Assembly (NCBI RefSeq): GCF_000245015.1
Contig: NZ_JH600070.1
Coordinates: 3,492,684 to 3,556,683, forward strand
Source of the DNA: Beggiatoa alba B18LD
GTDB taxonomy: Bacteria > Pseudomonadota > Gammaproteobacteria > Beggiatoales > Beggiatoaceae
Length of the DNA stretch: 64,000 nt
Direction of reading: 5' to 3'
How positions within the stretch are numbered: the stretch's first letter is position 1; the number at the start of each line of letters is the position of its first letter. Position numbers and translations under genes: made by a program. The notes beneath the pieces are model-generated. The model ran no database searches, was not told the origin of the DNA, and saw only the letters and a list, made by a program, of their open reading frames with translations. Positions 1-9,200 of the stretch are shown here, in pieces.

Positions 1-1686
1 ATTGTTGCCGAAGATATTTTTATCCCAGACCAAGAAGAAGCGGCTGTTAAACGTGGCACACTCTTAGATGAAAGCTGGGTTGAAAAATTAGAAACCTTAG
101 GGATAGACCGCGTTAAAGTCCGCTCGGCAATTACCTGCGAATCTCGTTACGGCATTTGTGCAAACTGCTATGGTCGTGACTTAGGACGTGGGCACATTGT
201 CAATATGGGCGAAGCAGTCGGCGTTATTGCGGCACAATCCATCGGTGAACCTGGTACACAGCTCACCATGCGTACCTTCCATATCGGGGGAGCAGCCTCT
301 CGAGCCGTTGCTATCAACAATATTGAAGTTAAAGCCAAAGGGATTGCTAAACTCCATAACATCAAAACAGTGGAACAAAAGAACGCGGAAGGTGTGGCGC
401 GAGTTGTTGCCGTTTCTCGTTCTGGCGAATTAGCCATTCAAGATGATAATGGTCGTGAACGCGAACGCTACAAAGTGCCTTACGGCGCAGTCTTCACCAT
501 CCGTGATGGCGACCCCGTTGAAGCAGGGCAACTTGTTGCCAGTTGGGACCCGCATACCCATCCGATTATTACCGAAGTGGAAGGTCGAATTAGCTTCACT
601 GACGTGATTGAAGGGGTAACGGTAAACCGTCAAACTGACGAATACACAGGCTTAACCAGCATTGTGGTGACTGACCCGAAACAACGTCCTTCTCACGCAA
701 AAGACATGCGTCCAATGGTGAAATTGGTCGACGAAACAGGACAAGATTTAAATATCATCGGGACTCAAATCCCAGCAACCTACTTTTTACCGCCCCGCGC
801 TATTATTACCGTAGAGAATGAACAAAGTGTGAGCATTGGTGACGTTATCGCCCGCTTACCACAAGAATCTTCTAAAACTCGTGATATTACAGGGGGTTTA
901 CCTCGCGTTGCTGACCTATTTGAAGCCCGTATTCCTAAAGAGCCATCCGTTTTGGCGGAATACAGCGGTACAGTCAGTTTCGGGAAAGACACCAAGACTA
1001 AACAACGCTTAATCATCACCTCTAAAGATGGGCAACAATATGAAATTCCCATTCCAAAGTGGCGACATGTCAATGTGTTCGAAGGGGAACATGTAGAAAA
1101 AGGCGAAACCTTAGTTGATGGCGCACCCAATCCACATGACATTTTACGTCTGCTCGGCGTGGCTGAATTGGCCCGTTACATAGTCAACGAAGTGCAAGAA
1201 GTTTACCGCTTACAAGGCGTGAAGATTAACGACAAACACATTGAAGTGATTGTGCGTCAAATGCTCCGTAAAGTTACGATTGTTGACCCAGGTGATAGCC
1301 GTTTACTCAAAGGTGAACAAGTCGAACGGGCAAAATTGCATGAAGAGAATGAGCGCGTTCGTGCTGAAGGCGATGACAAAGCCACAGCCACATGGGAACC
1401 GATGTTATTAGGGATTACAAAAGCCTCTTTAGCCACAGAGTCCTTTATATCTGCTGCCTCCTTCCAAGAAACTACCCGCGTTTTAACCGAAGCATCTGTC
1501 AGTGGTAAATACGATGATTTACGAGGCTTAAAAGAAAACGTGATTGTCGGTCGTTTAATCCCTGCGGGTACAGGGTTAGCCTATCATGATGAGCGTCGTT
1601 CTCAACGGCGTAAAGTCTTAGGGGGAAGTAGTACTATTGCGCCAGAAGCAACCACAATTAGTACAGAAAAGACATCAGAAACTTAG
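1..1686 (+). CDS. rpoC: RNA polymerase subunit beta' (C-terminal part, 5' end outside window)
   Basis: This is the last ~561 codons of the beta' subunit, open from base 1. It begins just before the zinc-binding segment: Cys at fragment residues 46, 53 and 56 ([12 protein letters not shown]) match the last three of the four zinc ligands; the first lies upstream. The bridge-helix/trigger-loop segment [20 protein letters not shown] follows, then the long insertion region and the conserved C-terminal assembly region ([20 protein letters not shown]). Beta' is part of the core polymerase and carries the catalytic centre, though the catalytic Mg-binding motif is not in this part. The reading frame is intact and ends TAG shortly before a strong hairpin terminator, so this is the end of the rpoBC transcript. 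Start is unknown because it is outside the window. Confidence 0.98.
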   Translation: MVAEDIFIPDQEEAAVKRGTLLDESWVEKLETLGIDRVKVRSAITCESRYGICANCYGRDLGRGHIVNMGEAVGVIAAQSIGEPGTQLTMRTFHIGGAASRAVAINNIEVKAKGIAKLHNIKTVEQKNAEGVARVVAVSRSGELAIQDDNGRERERYKVPYGAVFTIRDGDPVEAGQLVASWDPHTHPIITEVEGRISFTDVIEGVTVNRQTDEYTGLTSIVVTDPKQRPSHAKDMRPMVKLVDETGQDLNIIGTQIPATYFLPPRAIITVENEQSVSIGDVIARLPQESSKTRDITGGLPRVADLFEARIPKEPSVLAEYSGTVSFGKDTKTKQRLIITSKDGQQYEIPIPKWRHVNVFEGEHVEKGETLVDGAPNPHDILRLLGVAELARYIVNEVQEVYRLQGVKINDKHIEVIVRQMLRKVTIVDPGDSRLLKGEQVERAKLHEENERVRAEGDDKATATWEPMLLGITKASLATESFISAASFQETTRVLTEASVSGKYDDLRGLKENVIVGRLIPAGTGLAYHDERRSQRRKVLGGSSTIAPEATTISTEKTSET

Positions 1687-1710
1687 TATTTTTAAAAGCA
1701 TCTGATAGTG

Positions 1711-1750
1711 AAAAGCCCTGTTAGTGTTGAACGCTAACGGGGCTTTTTTT
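1711..1750 (+). terminator. Rho-independent terminator after rpoC
   Basis: AAAAGCCCTGTTAG pairs with CTAACGGGGCTTTT around a short loop, and the stem runs into seven T residues. It lies 25 bases after the rpoC stop. The A-rich left arm could also serve transcripts from the minus-strand gene that ends at 1784. Confidence 0.9.
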
Positions 1751-1783
1751 AAATCCTGAATTTATTAAATGCGAGTTGTTGGC

Positions 1784-2812
1784 TCAATCCGCTAAACGGA
1801 CGACACGGAAGCCTGTCATATTATCTTTATTGGTAGAGTCTTTATTTAATCGATACGTAACACGACAGCCATTTTTATTGCTGTTCCATGAACCGCCACG
1901 TAATACTTTACTACCTGATTGTTGGCTACATTTTAGATGAGCAGTGCTGGAGTTTGTTTCATATGCTCTTTTATCATATTCCGAACATGTCCACTCCCAT
2001 ACATTTCCTACTGTGTCGTACAGTCCAAATTTATTTGCATTGAATGAACCAATCGGTAATGTTTTATTATTATTTCCATAACAATTAGCCTTACCAAGAA
2101 GATCATTTCCCCACCAAAAATTAGTCATTGTTCCCGCACGGGCAACATATTCCCATTCTGCTTCTGTGGGTAAGCGGTATTGATACCCTGTTACTTGACT
2201 TAACCATGCAGCATAGGCAGTTGCATCATCCCAACTCACATTAATAACAGGATGCTTATAACGTCCCCAATTATTATCAGAAGGGGTTTGTCGCCCTGTT
2301 GCATTGGCAAAATAATCATATTGTTCAAAGGTAATTTCGTAGATGCCAATAGCTAAAAGGTCTCGTATGTTAACGTCATGTGCAGGCTTCTGATCCCAGT
2401 CCTCATTCCACTTATTGGTATTACTGCCCATTTTAAATGTACCCGCTGGTATCCAAACCATTTCGGGACAAAAGTCACAGGGGCTACCATTTTCTGCTAA
2501 AACATCTCGAAATACTTTACTATCAGCTAAATCGTTAACAATAACAGGTGCATTTAATTTCAATTCCTTAATAACAGTTGTGCCTGCACTAATTTTAATG
2601 TTTTTCAGTACTGTTGTTCTATTTCCCTGTGTCACTTTGATGTCATGTGAACCTGCAGGAACTTCAACGATAACTTTTGACGAATTTGCTTTAAACTCAC
2701 CATCTACGAAAATATCAGCGATTTCAGGGTCAGTTTTTATCACTAAAAAACCTGTTTGTTCTGCAAAAGTGAGTAGTGGTAGAAAAAGTAAACTCATAGA
2801 AAGCCATTTCAT
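1784..2812 (-). CDS. Exported PEGA + SUMF1 (formylglycine-generating-enzyme-like) protein
   Basis: 342 aa. Residues 1-18 form a signal peptide (MKWLSMSLLFLPLLTFAEQ). Residues ~20-90 look like a PEGA domain (FLVIKTDPEIADIFVDGEF, VEVPAGSHDIKV), a beta fold common in envelope proteins. Residues ~115-342 are a SUMF1/FGE fold (MVWIPAGTFKMGS, RLPTEAEWEYVARAG, GLYDTVGNVWEWTCSEY, LRGGSWNSNKNGCR, GFRVVR). True formylglycine-generating enzymes carry a Cys pair near the RGGS motif; only one Cys is visible here, so sulfatase maturation is unlikely and a binding or structural role is more plausible. It follows the 409-aa gene with a 19-base gap on the same strand, so the two are probably cotranscribed. 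The fold is clear; the function is not known. Confidence 0.85.
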   Translation of the reverse strand: MKWLSMSLLFLPLLTFAEQTGFLVIKTDPEIADIFVDGEFKANSSKVIVEVPAGSHDIKVTQGNRTTVLKNIKISAGTTVIKELKLNAPVIVNDLADSKVFRDVLAENGSPCDFCPEMVWIPAGTFKMGSNTNKWNEDWDQKPAHDVNIRDLLAIGIYEITFEQYDYFANATGRQTPSDNNWGRYKHPVINVSWDDATAYAAWLSQVTGYQYRLPTEAEWEYVARAGTMTNFWWGNDLLGKANCYGNNNKTLPIGSFNANKFGLYDTVGNVWEWTCSEYDKRAYETNSSTAHLKCSQQSGSKVLRGGSWNSNKNGCRVTYRLNKDSTNKDNMTGFRVVRLAD

Positions 2813-2831
2813 AATAGGTGCTCCTTGCTAT

Positions 2832-4061
2832 TTAACCCAATAATTCAATTGCTATATTTGCGACCTCAGTAATACCTGCTTTTACCCCTGCTTCTACAAT
2901 ATCGACCATATTATGCTGTGTAACGCCTATAATTTTTGCAATAGGGTTCACAAATTCATTGATATACGGAATAGGAATAGTTTTAATAATACTTTCAACA
3001 ATAGCCTCATTTCTTAGTGAATTGATATTGTTATTAACATTGTTTAACTGCTGATTCACTTGTACAAATTGTTGTGCCATAAAATCATGATGGGTTTTTA
3101 AAACCACTTTAAGCTCCTGTCCTTGTTGTTGAATTAATCCCACTAATTGTTGATGTTCTGCAACGATGACATCAGTAACTACTTGTTTCATATCGTCAAT
3201 TTTTTTATTGTTTTCATCAAGTTGCTGTTTAATACCATTGAGCAATTGAACAACAACTTGATGTGCTTGTGCATTACTACTGGCAGATGTATGTAAAAAT
3301 AAATCATCTTTTAATAACATGAACTCTCGATTACGCACATGTATGGGTTGTTCCTCTTTTAACATTTTTGAAAATAACAAATTTGCTAGACGGTCACACA
3401 GTGGGTCAGAGTCCTCTAATGTGCATTTTTTATCGCCTAACTTATTTAAAATGGCTTTTTTTTCCGCAACAACCGCCGCCTCAATTGCTTGTGGCACTTG
3501 CATGGCATCAGGAAACATTAAAACGAATAAATCATAATATTCAGCTTTATCCTTCTGTTGTGCTTTTGCATAGGCTAATTCATGAATACGTAATAACGCC
3601 TCAATCGCTTGCGGTGTATTAGGAAAATCAGTCATAAAATTACGATATGCTTTAATCGTATCTTCCTTTTGCGCCAACAAATAAATGGCATGAACGGCGT
3701 TTAAATTAAACTGTGAATCGGGTTTAATCCGCATGAAGTCCTGATAGGTTTCTGCCTTATTTTGATTAGTTGCCTGTTGCCACGTTTTTAAATAACTGAT
3801 AAATCCCGTTTGTGCATCTAGTTCCTGATGACTCACGGCGACAGTTTTCCACGCCTCATAACTATTTGTTTGTTGGGCTTGTTCAACAGCAAGCCAAAAT
3901 GCACATAATTCCGCACTGCCAGTTTCTCCGACCGCTTGTAATAAACGAATCATTTTTGCTTTATCCGTCACTTGGCAAGCGTTTGCAAATACTTGTGTTA
4001 TTACCAAGGGAGTACAAAGCAACCCGTAAAGTAAAAGACTACGATAAAAAAAACGAGACAT
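2832..4061 (-). CDS. Exported protein of unknown function with TPR-like and coiled-coil regions
   Basis: 409 aa, not recognised as a named family. A hydrophobic N-terminus (SLLLYGLLCTPLVITQVFANA, about residues 8-27) is a signal peptide. Residues ~30-230 are alpha-helical with repeat-like spacing (FLAVEQAQ, MRIKPDSQFN, FMTDFPNTPQAIEALLRI, FVLMFPDAMQVPQAI), reminiscent of TPR or YbgF-type helices. Residues ~275-350 are a Gln/Asn-rich coiled coil. The last ~50 residues (IPIPYINEFVNPIAKIIG...) form an amphipathic helical tail. It is the first gene of a pair with the SUMF1/PEGA gene, so a joint envelope function is inferred. No catalytic motif is visible. Confidence 0.7.
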   Translation of the reverse strand: MSRFFYRSLLLYGLLCTPLVITQVFANACQVTDKAKMIRLLQAVGETGSAELCAFWLAVEQAQQTNSYEAWKTVAVSHQELDAQTGFISYLKTWQQATNQNKAETYQDFMRIKPDSQFNLNAVHAIYLLAQKEDTIKAYRNFMTDFPNTPQAIEALLRIHELAYAKAQQKDKAEYYDLFVLMFPDAMQVPQAIEAAVVAEKKAILNKLGDKKCTLEDSDPLCDRLANLLFSKMLKEEQPIHVRNREFMLLKDDLFLHTSASSNAQAHQVVVQLLNGIKQQLDENNKKIDDMKQVVTDVIVAEHQQLVGLIQQQGQELKVVLKTHHDFMAQQFVQVNQQLNNVNNNINSLRNEAIVESIIKTIPIPYINEFVNPIAKIIGVTQHNMVDIVEAGVKAGITEVANIAIELLG

Positions 4062-4248
4062 AAGTCACCTCTACATGAATGAATACTTTCCTTATCGCAA
4101 CAACAATCAAGTTGCTATCGTTATTTTACACTAAACAGAAAATTTTTATTTAAATCAAAACAGTAAAATTTTTTAAATTTCATATTTGATTTGTACTAAT
4201 TAGCAATATAATAATTGAAACAATATTTATCATTGAGGGAAAAAAATC

Positions 4249-4332
4249 ATGGCTAATCGTTTACCCGCTTTATTTATCGCACATGGCAACCCAATGAATG
4301 CTTTAGCTAATAACGCGAGTACGGCGAGATAA
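4249..4332 (+). pseudogene. 5' remnant of a ygiD-like extradiol dioxygenase gene cut by an IS
   Basis: A good ribosome binding site (GAGGG, 4236-4240) precedes an ATG that encodes MANRLPALFIAHGNPMNALA. This matches the N-terminus typical of the 4,5-DOPA dioxygenase/YgiD family (RxPALFxGHGxPMN). After about 20 codons the sequence enters the terminal inverted repeat of the IS982-family element and reads to a TAA at 4330. No further dioxygenase coding sequence is found after the right end of the IS at 5365, so the remainder is deleted or moved, not just interrupted. The assignment rests on a short but distinctive stretch. Confidence 0.7.
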
Positions 4333-5365
4333 TAGATATAAAACAGAGGATTAATGATAAAAGCGGAATAAAAGCGGAATGGAAGAAATAAAAAGTTGTA
4401 CCTAAAGGAAAAGTAGGAATAATGGAACATCACTAAACGTCCACCCCCACTTTCCAAAGGTACAACCATGGATATGATAACAATCCTGTTCTGCTCAATC
4501 GATGACTTTTGTAAATGGTTTATACCCTTATGGGAACAAATGTTGTTAGAAGAAGGAAATCCCAAGAAAAGTCAGCGAGATGGGACAATGTCCCCGTCGG
4601 AAGTGATGACCTTACTCGTGTTGTTTCATCAATCTAATCAACGTCATTTCAAAGGATTTTATACCCACTATGTTCCGCAGGTACTCGGGAGGGCGTTTCC
4701 GAAACGGGTCAGTGCCTACTTGCACAGTCGGCGGGTAAACTCTCGCGGGATTGCCTTCATTGACTCAACCCCGTTAAAGGTTTGTCACAATCGGCGAATT
4801 TCACACCATAAAACCTTTGCAAACCTTGCACAACGGGGGAAGAACTCTATTGGGTGGTATTTTGGCTTTAAATTGCATTTAGTCATTGATGATACAGGGG
4901 AATTAATCTCCTTTTTTCTCACCGCTGCGAATTTTGATGACCGCAAGGGCTTAAGGGCGATGACGCAATTTATTCAAGGTAAGTTATATGGTGACAAGGG
5001 CTATATTTCTAAGGCATTAAAGGCAACTTTGAAAACGCAAGGCATTGAATTAATCACAGGTGTCCGTAAAAACATGAAAAAAGAGTCGCTCAGTGAATTT
5101 GATACGATAATGCTAAAAAAACGCTCCTTGATAGAAACCGTTATCGGTCAGCTTAAATCATTCACTCAGATTGAACATACGCGCCATCGCAGTGTCTTGG
5201 GGTTTATGGTCAATGTCATTGCGGGGCTTATTGCTTACACTTGGAAGCTCCATAAGCCTTCTTTGATGTCTCGCATTAATCCTAAACTTGATGATGGCTT
5301 TAATTTGCTAAATCCTTCTCAACCTCTTTTTATTTAAGTCCTTTTTCGCCGTACTCGCGTTATTA
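4308..5365 (+). mobile_element. IS982-family insertion sequence
   Basis: The element is bounded by perfect 20-bp inverted repeats, TAATAACGCGAGTACGGCGA at 4308-4327 and its reverse complement at 5346-5365, and carries one transposase gene that nearly fills it. No matching target-site duplication is seen (left flank GCTTTAGC, right flank ATTTCTTGG). Its right flank lies within a repeat that recurs at about 52701. The absence of a duplication together with the missing rest of the dioxygenase gene suggests deletion or recombination next to the IS. The IR core is close to the ACCTGAGTTCGGCGA ends of several intergenic repeats in this window. Confidence 0.85.
4468..5337 (+). CDS. IS982-family transposase (DDE), probably with an internal deletion
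   Basis: 289 aa. Residues typical of IS982 transposases are present: IDDFCKWFIPLWEQ at the N-terminus, FIDSTPLKVCHNRRI with the first Asp, GWYFGFKLHLVIDDTGEL, KLYGDKGYISKAL with the second Asp, and KKRSLIETVIGQLK with the Glu. Family members usually have a segment like SYNRFVELMP...PLC between the AFP motif and the YLxxRR motif; here AFPK runs straight into RVSAYLHSRR. About 20 residues thus appear to be missing in frame. The DDE triad survives, so activity cannot be judged. The ATG at 4468 follows AAAGGT with good spacing. Confidence 0.88.
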   Translation: MDMITILFCSIDDFCKWFIPLWEQMLLEEGNPKKSQRDGTMSPSEVMTLLVLFHQSNQRHFKGFYTHYVPQVLGRAFPKRVSAYLHSRRVNSRGIAFIDSTPLKVCHNRRISHHKTFANLAQRGKNSIGWYFGFKLHLVIDDTGELISFFLTAANFDDRKGLRAMTQFIQGKLYGDKGYISKALKATLKTQGIELITGVRKNMKKESLSEFDTIMLKKRSLIETVIGQLKSFTQIEHTRHRSVLGFMVNVIAGLIAYTWKLHKPSLMSRINPKLDDGFNLLNPSQPLFI

Positions 5366-5463
5366 ATTTCTTGGTTTAAGGGGTTTAAATTCTGTTAATT
5401 CTGAAAATCCTGATTCAGACAAGCTGTTGTCTTTTTAAAAGAAAATCGCCGAACTCAGGTTAA
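5366..5463. repeat. Intergenic mobile repeat, partial copy (CTGATTCAG type)
   Basis: The stretch from ATTAATTTCTTGGTTTAAGG through CCTGATTCAGACAAGCTGTT to TCGCCGAACTCAGGT is nearly identical to 52701-52808. Its outer end reads ACCTGAGTTCGGCGA on the minus strand, the same end sequence as other copies at 49128 and 52808. The left half seems to have been lost at the IS right end. Confidence 0.75.
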
Positions 5464-5513
5464 TACGAATCACGTTTTTTAATTCTGCTAATTCTGAAAA
5501 TTCTGATTCAGAC

Positions 5514-5557
5514 AAAAAAAGACCTGCTAAGTTTTACAAACCTAGCAGGTCTTTTTC
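5514..5557 (-). terminator. Palindromic repeat (AGACCTGC type) acting as rne terminator
   Basis: AGACCTGCTAAG and CCTAGCAGGTCT form a 33-bp near-perfect palindrome flanked by A7 on the left and T5 on the right, so it can end transcription in both directions. It lies 15 bases past the end of rne. The same palindrome recurs at 49370, 52613 and 59938. Confidence 0.8.
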
Positions 5558-5571
5558 TATAAACTCAAGGG

Positions 5572-7926
5572 CTAATCTTCGCGTTTCTGTCCTTCATCTT
5601 GTTGTGGAACATGTTGAACAGGGGGGTCGTAAACAACAGGATGGTAAGACGGTTCTGGCACATAGACAGGTTGTTGCTGCACGGGTGGCGCAATCGGTGC
5701 GGAAACAGGTGCGGGTGTGTGTTCTATTGTGCTCGTCTCATTGGTCGTGATGGTTTGGTTTTGTTCCGCGTTATCATAACGGTTTTGTCCTTCCATCGCT
5801 TCGCCATTACCTGTATTTTCAGTGCGTTTACGTCTGCCACCGCGACGGCTACGACGCATTGAGGAACGTTCTTTCTTCGCAGTTGCATTATCACCATTTT
5901 CTGCCAGTGAAGGCATTTTTTCGGTAATAGATTCTACTAATTGTTGTGTTGTTTGGTTATTTGTGCGGTTATTTGCACTACGTCCGTTGTTTGTGTCGCG
6001 TCCTGTGTTATTTTTCCGTGTGTTACGGTTCGCGTTGTTATTCCGTGGTGTATTGCGATTTGAACGGGGGGCAATGGGGGGGACGGCGTTAATTTGTTGA
6101 ACAATAGCTACAGGTTCGGGTTTAGTCGAAGTTGTTTCATTGCCAAATAATAAACCCCACATCCGTTTCAGAATGCCGTGATTTTGGGATTCTTCAGGGG
6201 TGTGATGATGTAGCGGTTGTACAGGCGGTTGTGTATAAGCCAAGCTCTTTACGGCAGGTTCTTCAATCCCTGTTTGTTGTTGTTTGGGTAAGTGGCTGTA
6301 GTGTTCAATAACGGCTTTATCTTCCGTTGGTTCAACCACTGTTTGGTAGCTGGGTTTATCGCTGTTTACGGCTTTATCATCTTGACGGAGACGTTGTACT
6401 TCATATTTAGGCGTTTCGAGATGGGGATTCGGAATTAGTGCTACTTCGATTTTTTGCCGTTCTTCAATTTCTTGGATGGTCTTGCGTTTTTCGTTGAGTA
6501 GGTAAGTCGCAACATCTACGGGTACTTGGGCGACGACTTTTACTGTCCGTTCTTTCATCGCTTCTTCTTCTATCAGGCGTAAGATAGCCAGTGAGAGCGA
6601 TTCGACACTGCGGATTTTGCCTTGTCCGTTACAACGCGGGCACATGATGTGGCTGGATTCGCCAAGCGAGGGGCGCAGACGTTGGCGGGACATTTCTAAC
6701 AGTCCAAAGCGGGAAATACGTCCGACTTGTACCCGCGCTCTGTCCATTTTTAAGGCTTCTTTGAGACGGCTTTCAACTTCGCGTTGGTTTTTATGGCTCA
6801 TCATGTCGATGAAGTCGATAACGATGAGTCCGCCTAAGTCGCGGAGGCGTAATTGTCGCGCAATTTCTTCAACGGCTTCCAGATTGGTATTTAATGCGGT
6901 TTCTTCAATATCGCCGCCTTTTGTGGCTTTGGAGGAGTTGATATCGATGGAAAGTAGGGCTTCGGTATGGTCTAAAACGATAGCTCCCCCTGAAGGCAGG
7001 CGAACTTCGCGTTGAAACGCGGATTCGATTTGGCTTTCAATTTGGTAGCGGGTAAATAGGGGTACGTTGTCGTTGTAGAGTTTGACCTTGGTCAGGTATT
7101 GGGGCATGACTTGACGCATGAAGTCCATGGCTTCTGCGTAAATTTCTTCGTCATCAACGAGAATTTCGTTAATGTCTTCGCGGAAGTAGTCACGAATGGC
7201 ACGAATAATGACGTTGCTTTCTTGGTAGATGAGGAACGGCGCGCTACGGTCGCGGGAGGATTCTTCTATGGCGTGCCATAGACCGAGTAGATATTCTAAG
7301 TCCCATTTGAGTTCTTCGGCGGTTTTGCCCATGCCTGCGGTGCGTAAAATTACGCCCATGCCGTCGGGTATGTCTAATGTGCTGAGTACTTCGCGGGCTT
7401 CGCTGCGGTCATCGCCTTCTATGCGTCGAGAAACGCCACCCGCTCGGGGGTTATTGGGCATTAAGACGACGTAGCGACCTGCAAGGCTGATAAATGTGGT
7501 GAGTGCCGCGCCTTTGTTGCCCCGTTCTTCTTTGTCAACTTGAACGATGAGTTCTTGCCCTTCTTTTAGCAATTCTTTGATATTGCCACGTACAGGGATG
7601 GGTTGAGGGGCGATGGTTTGAATGTCGTCGTCGTTATATTCGTCGCCGTCTAGGGTGTCTTCAGGCAGGGGGGCGTAAGTAACAGGAATTTGGAAGTAAC
7701 TGCGGGAAATGTCTTTGAGGGGTAAAAACCCGTGTCTGTCTGCGCCGTAGTCAACAAAGGCGGCTTCTAAGCTGGGTTCTATGCGAGTGATACGACCTTT
7801 ATAAATATTGGATTTGGTTTGTTTGCGTGCGGCGGTTTCGATGTCGAAGTTGTATAACCGCTGTCCATCGACCATTGCTACACGCAACTCTTCTGGCTGG
7901 GTTGCGTTGATTAATATTCTCTTCAC
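5572..7926 (-). CDS. rne: Ribonuclease E
   Basis: 784 aa from a GTG at 7926 ([16 protein letters not shown]), chosen because AGGGA lies about 8 bases upstream and because the family starts at this point; a TTG eight codons earlier is unlikely. RNase E cleaves single-stranded RNA in mRNA decay and rRNA/tRNA processing and scaffolds the degradosome at the inner membrane. Visible parts: S1 domain ([23 protein letters not shown]), an acidic insert ([13 protein letters not shown]), catalytic Asp motifs [12 protein letters not shown] and [10 protein letters not shown], and the zinc-link CPRCNGQG. The C-terminal half is short compared with E. coli (1061 aa) and consists of Asn/Arg-rich low-complexity sequence, a basic RNA-binding-like patch ([11 protein letters not shown]) and a Pro/Gln tail. 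Confidence 0.96.
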   Translation of the reverse strand: MKRILINATQPEELRVAMVDGQRLYNFDIETAARKQTKSNIYKGRITRIEPSLEAAFVDYGADRHGFLPLKDISRSYFQIPVTYAPLPEDTLDGDEYNDDDIQTIAPQPIPVRGNIKELLKEGQELIVQVDKEERGNKGAALTTFISLAGRYVVLMPNNPRAGGVSRRIEGDDRSEAREVLSTLDIPDGMGVILRTAGMGKTAEELKWDLEYLLGLWHAIEESSRDRSAPFLIYQESNVIIRAIRDYFREDINEILVDDEEIYAEAMDFMRQVMPQYLTKVKLYNDNVPLFTRYQIESQIESAFQREVRLPSGGAIVLDHTEALLSIDINSSKATKGGDIEETALNTNLEAVEEIARQLRLRDLGGLIVIDFIDMMSHKNQREVESRLKEALKMDRARVQVGRISRFGLLEMSRQRLRPSLGESSHIMCPRCNGQGKIRSVESLSLAILRLIEEEAMKERTVKVVAQVPVDVATYLLNEKRKTIQEIEERQKIEVALIPNPHLETPKYEVQRLRQDDKAVNSDKPSYQTVVEPTEDKAVIEHYSHLPKQQQTGIEEPAVKSLAYTQPPVQPLHHHTPEESQNHGILKRMWGLLFGNETTSTKPEPVAIVQQINAVPPIAPRSNRNTPRNNNANRNTRKNNTGRDTNNGRSANNRTNNQTTQQLVESITEKMPSLAENGDNATAKKERSSMRRSRRGGRRKRTENTGNGEAMEGQNRYDNAEQNQTITTNETSTIEHTPAPVSAPIAPPVQQQPVYVPEPSYHPVVYDPPVQHVPQQDEGQKRED

Positions 7927-8532
7927 GGTTGTGTCCCTAAAAAGTAACAACGCTCAACCCCTTCGGTGTGCGAGTCAGCATCATTGAGTGTCTGGGGATG
8001 TGTTTCCCTCTCAGTGTGCGAGCAAGCCTTCTTCACGGAAGGCGGGAGCGTAATACTATGGATTATTAAGTAGTTACCAATCCAGTGTCCTGCTGGATGG
8101 CGTGGTGAGTGCGTTGTATTGTGTGTAACGTGAGCGGGTGAGCGTAAGCGGTGTACGTTAGACCCACAGGATTAGAAGGGAATAACAGCGATAGTTAAAA
8201 TATTTCGGTTTTCGGTGTAACGTGTTTGGGTTAGTTGACACATTAACTTTTTGATGACCATCATTTTACCCACCTTGTTCCATGCTTTTGGCAATTAAGT
8301 GGTAATGGGTTCTCTTGTCGCTGTTGATTCGTTTTAATTGGGTTGTTAACAGCGTGAAATTCGCACTACTCACGTTACTTGTCCGTTTCACAATTTGTTT
8401 TTAGGTGAAGCGGATGCCGTCTTGTTGCACTCTCTGTTGTTCAGCGTCTTTTGGCACTTAGTGATAAAACAGATTGATTAGGTTCAAACGGCAGTCAGTT
8501 CGCGCTTGTAAAATATCTGAAACAACATGCTA
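7927..8532 (-). promoter_or_regulatory. Probable long structured 5' leader of rne
   Basis: No plausible gene is found here. On the minus strand the segment next to the start holds a hairpin GCCTTCCGTGAAGAAGGC (8016-8033) and two similar stretches, CTCGCACACTGAGAGG and CTCGCACACCGAAGGGG. In enterobacteria rne has a long leader used for autoregulation by RNase E; a leader of about 600 nt is inferred here from the candidate promoter at 8533-8561. The function is inferred by analogy only. Confidence 0.45.
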
Positions 8533-8561
8533 AATATAACAGTGTTAGGCATGTCCATCAA
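8533..8561 (-). promoter_or_regulatory. Candidate sigma70 promoter for rne
   Basis: On the minus strand TTGATG, 17 bases, then TATATT. It points toward rne and would give a transcript with about 600 nt of leader. It is the best match seen in the gap, but it is a short motif in AT-rich DNA. Confidence 0.4.
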
Positions 8562-9200
8562 ACAGGTTATTCTCTTTATTTTTATAAAATTTTCTTGGCT
8601 ATGAAATAAACTTGATAATCGTCAAGTGAATAGTAAAAAAATAATTTGTTTAGGATAATGTGAAATTCTCTTTTTTTAAGGCATAAGTAATGAGTAATCA
8701 GGGGAGAGTTGTGGGGGATTTGTCTGAGATAAACCCTTTTTTTCCGAGCATTAATTGTTAGGAGTTGTTGGCTTTTTTTTAGTATTAAAACAAGAGATTC
8801 ACGTTATAGGATTTTAGTTTATGTCCTTTTTCTTTTGTGGTGTGTTTATAAAGTATTGGAAAGGGGTGAAAGGGATGTTTTTTAAAAATCAGAGATTGTT
8901 TTAATAGAAGGTATTTAAACCAAGGTTTTTTGGGGTTTATTCATGTGATGGGTCTGATTATTTTCTTTTTATTTTAGATGATTATAAAATTTTTATTCCT
9001 GTTTAAGTGAGCGTGTTTAGGTCGTCAGTCGTTCATGTCAATATCTTGTGCGTGGCTTCAGTCTGTTATCGTCCCTTGCTTGGTAGTGGGGTATGGTAAA
9101 ATACGTTTTATCGGTTAAGTCATGGCATAATATTCAGATCACATTGGTGGTTGATGAGTGATGCATAAATTAGCAAATTGATGAAAGGTATTTATCGGTT
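8562..9200. other. AT-rich intergenic stretch before murG, no gene seen
   Basis: About 640 bases with no convincing ORF, RNA gene or repeat. Long T and A runs suggest promoter-rich DNA. A weak promoter-like pair (TTGCTT at 9076, TAAAAT at 9097, 15-base spacer) precedes murG, and AAAGGT at 9184-9189 may be its ribosome binding site. Confidence 0.5.

Noticed and set aside
4230-4565. Minus-strand ORF of 111 codons across the IS left end
   Set aside because: It crosses the ygiD-like remnant, the inverted repeat and the transposase start, with no family-like sequence or ribosome binding site.
6617-7015. Long plus-strand ORF opposite rne (132 codons)
   Set aside because: Ser/Arg-rich sequence typical of the complement of a real gene; rne is clearly the coding strand.
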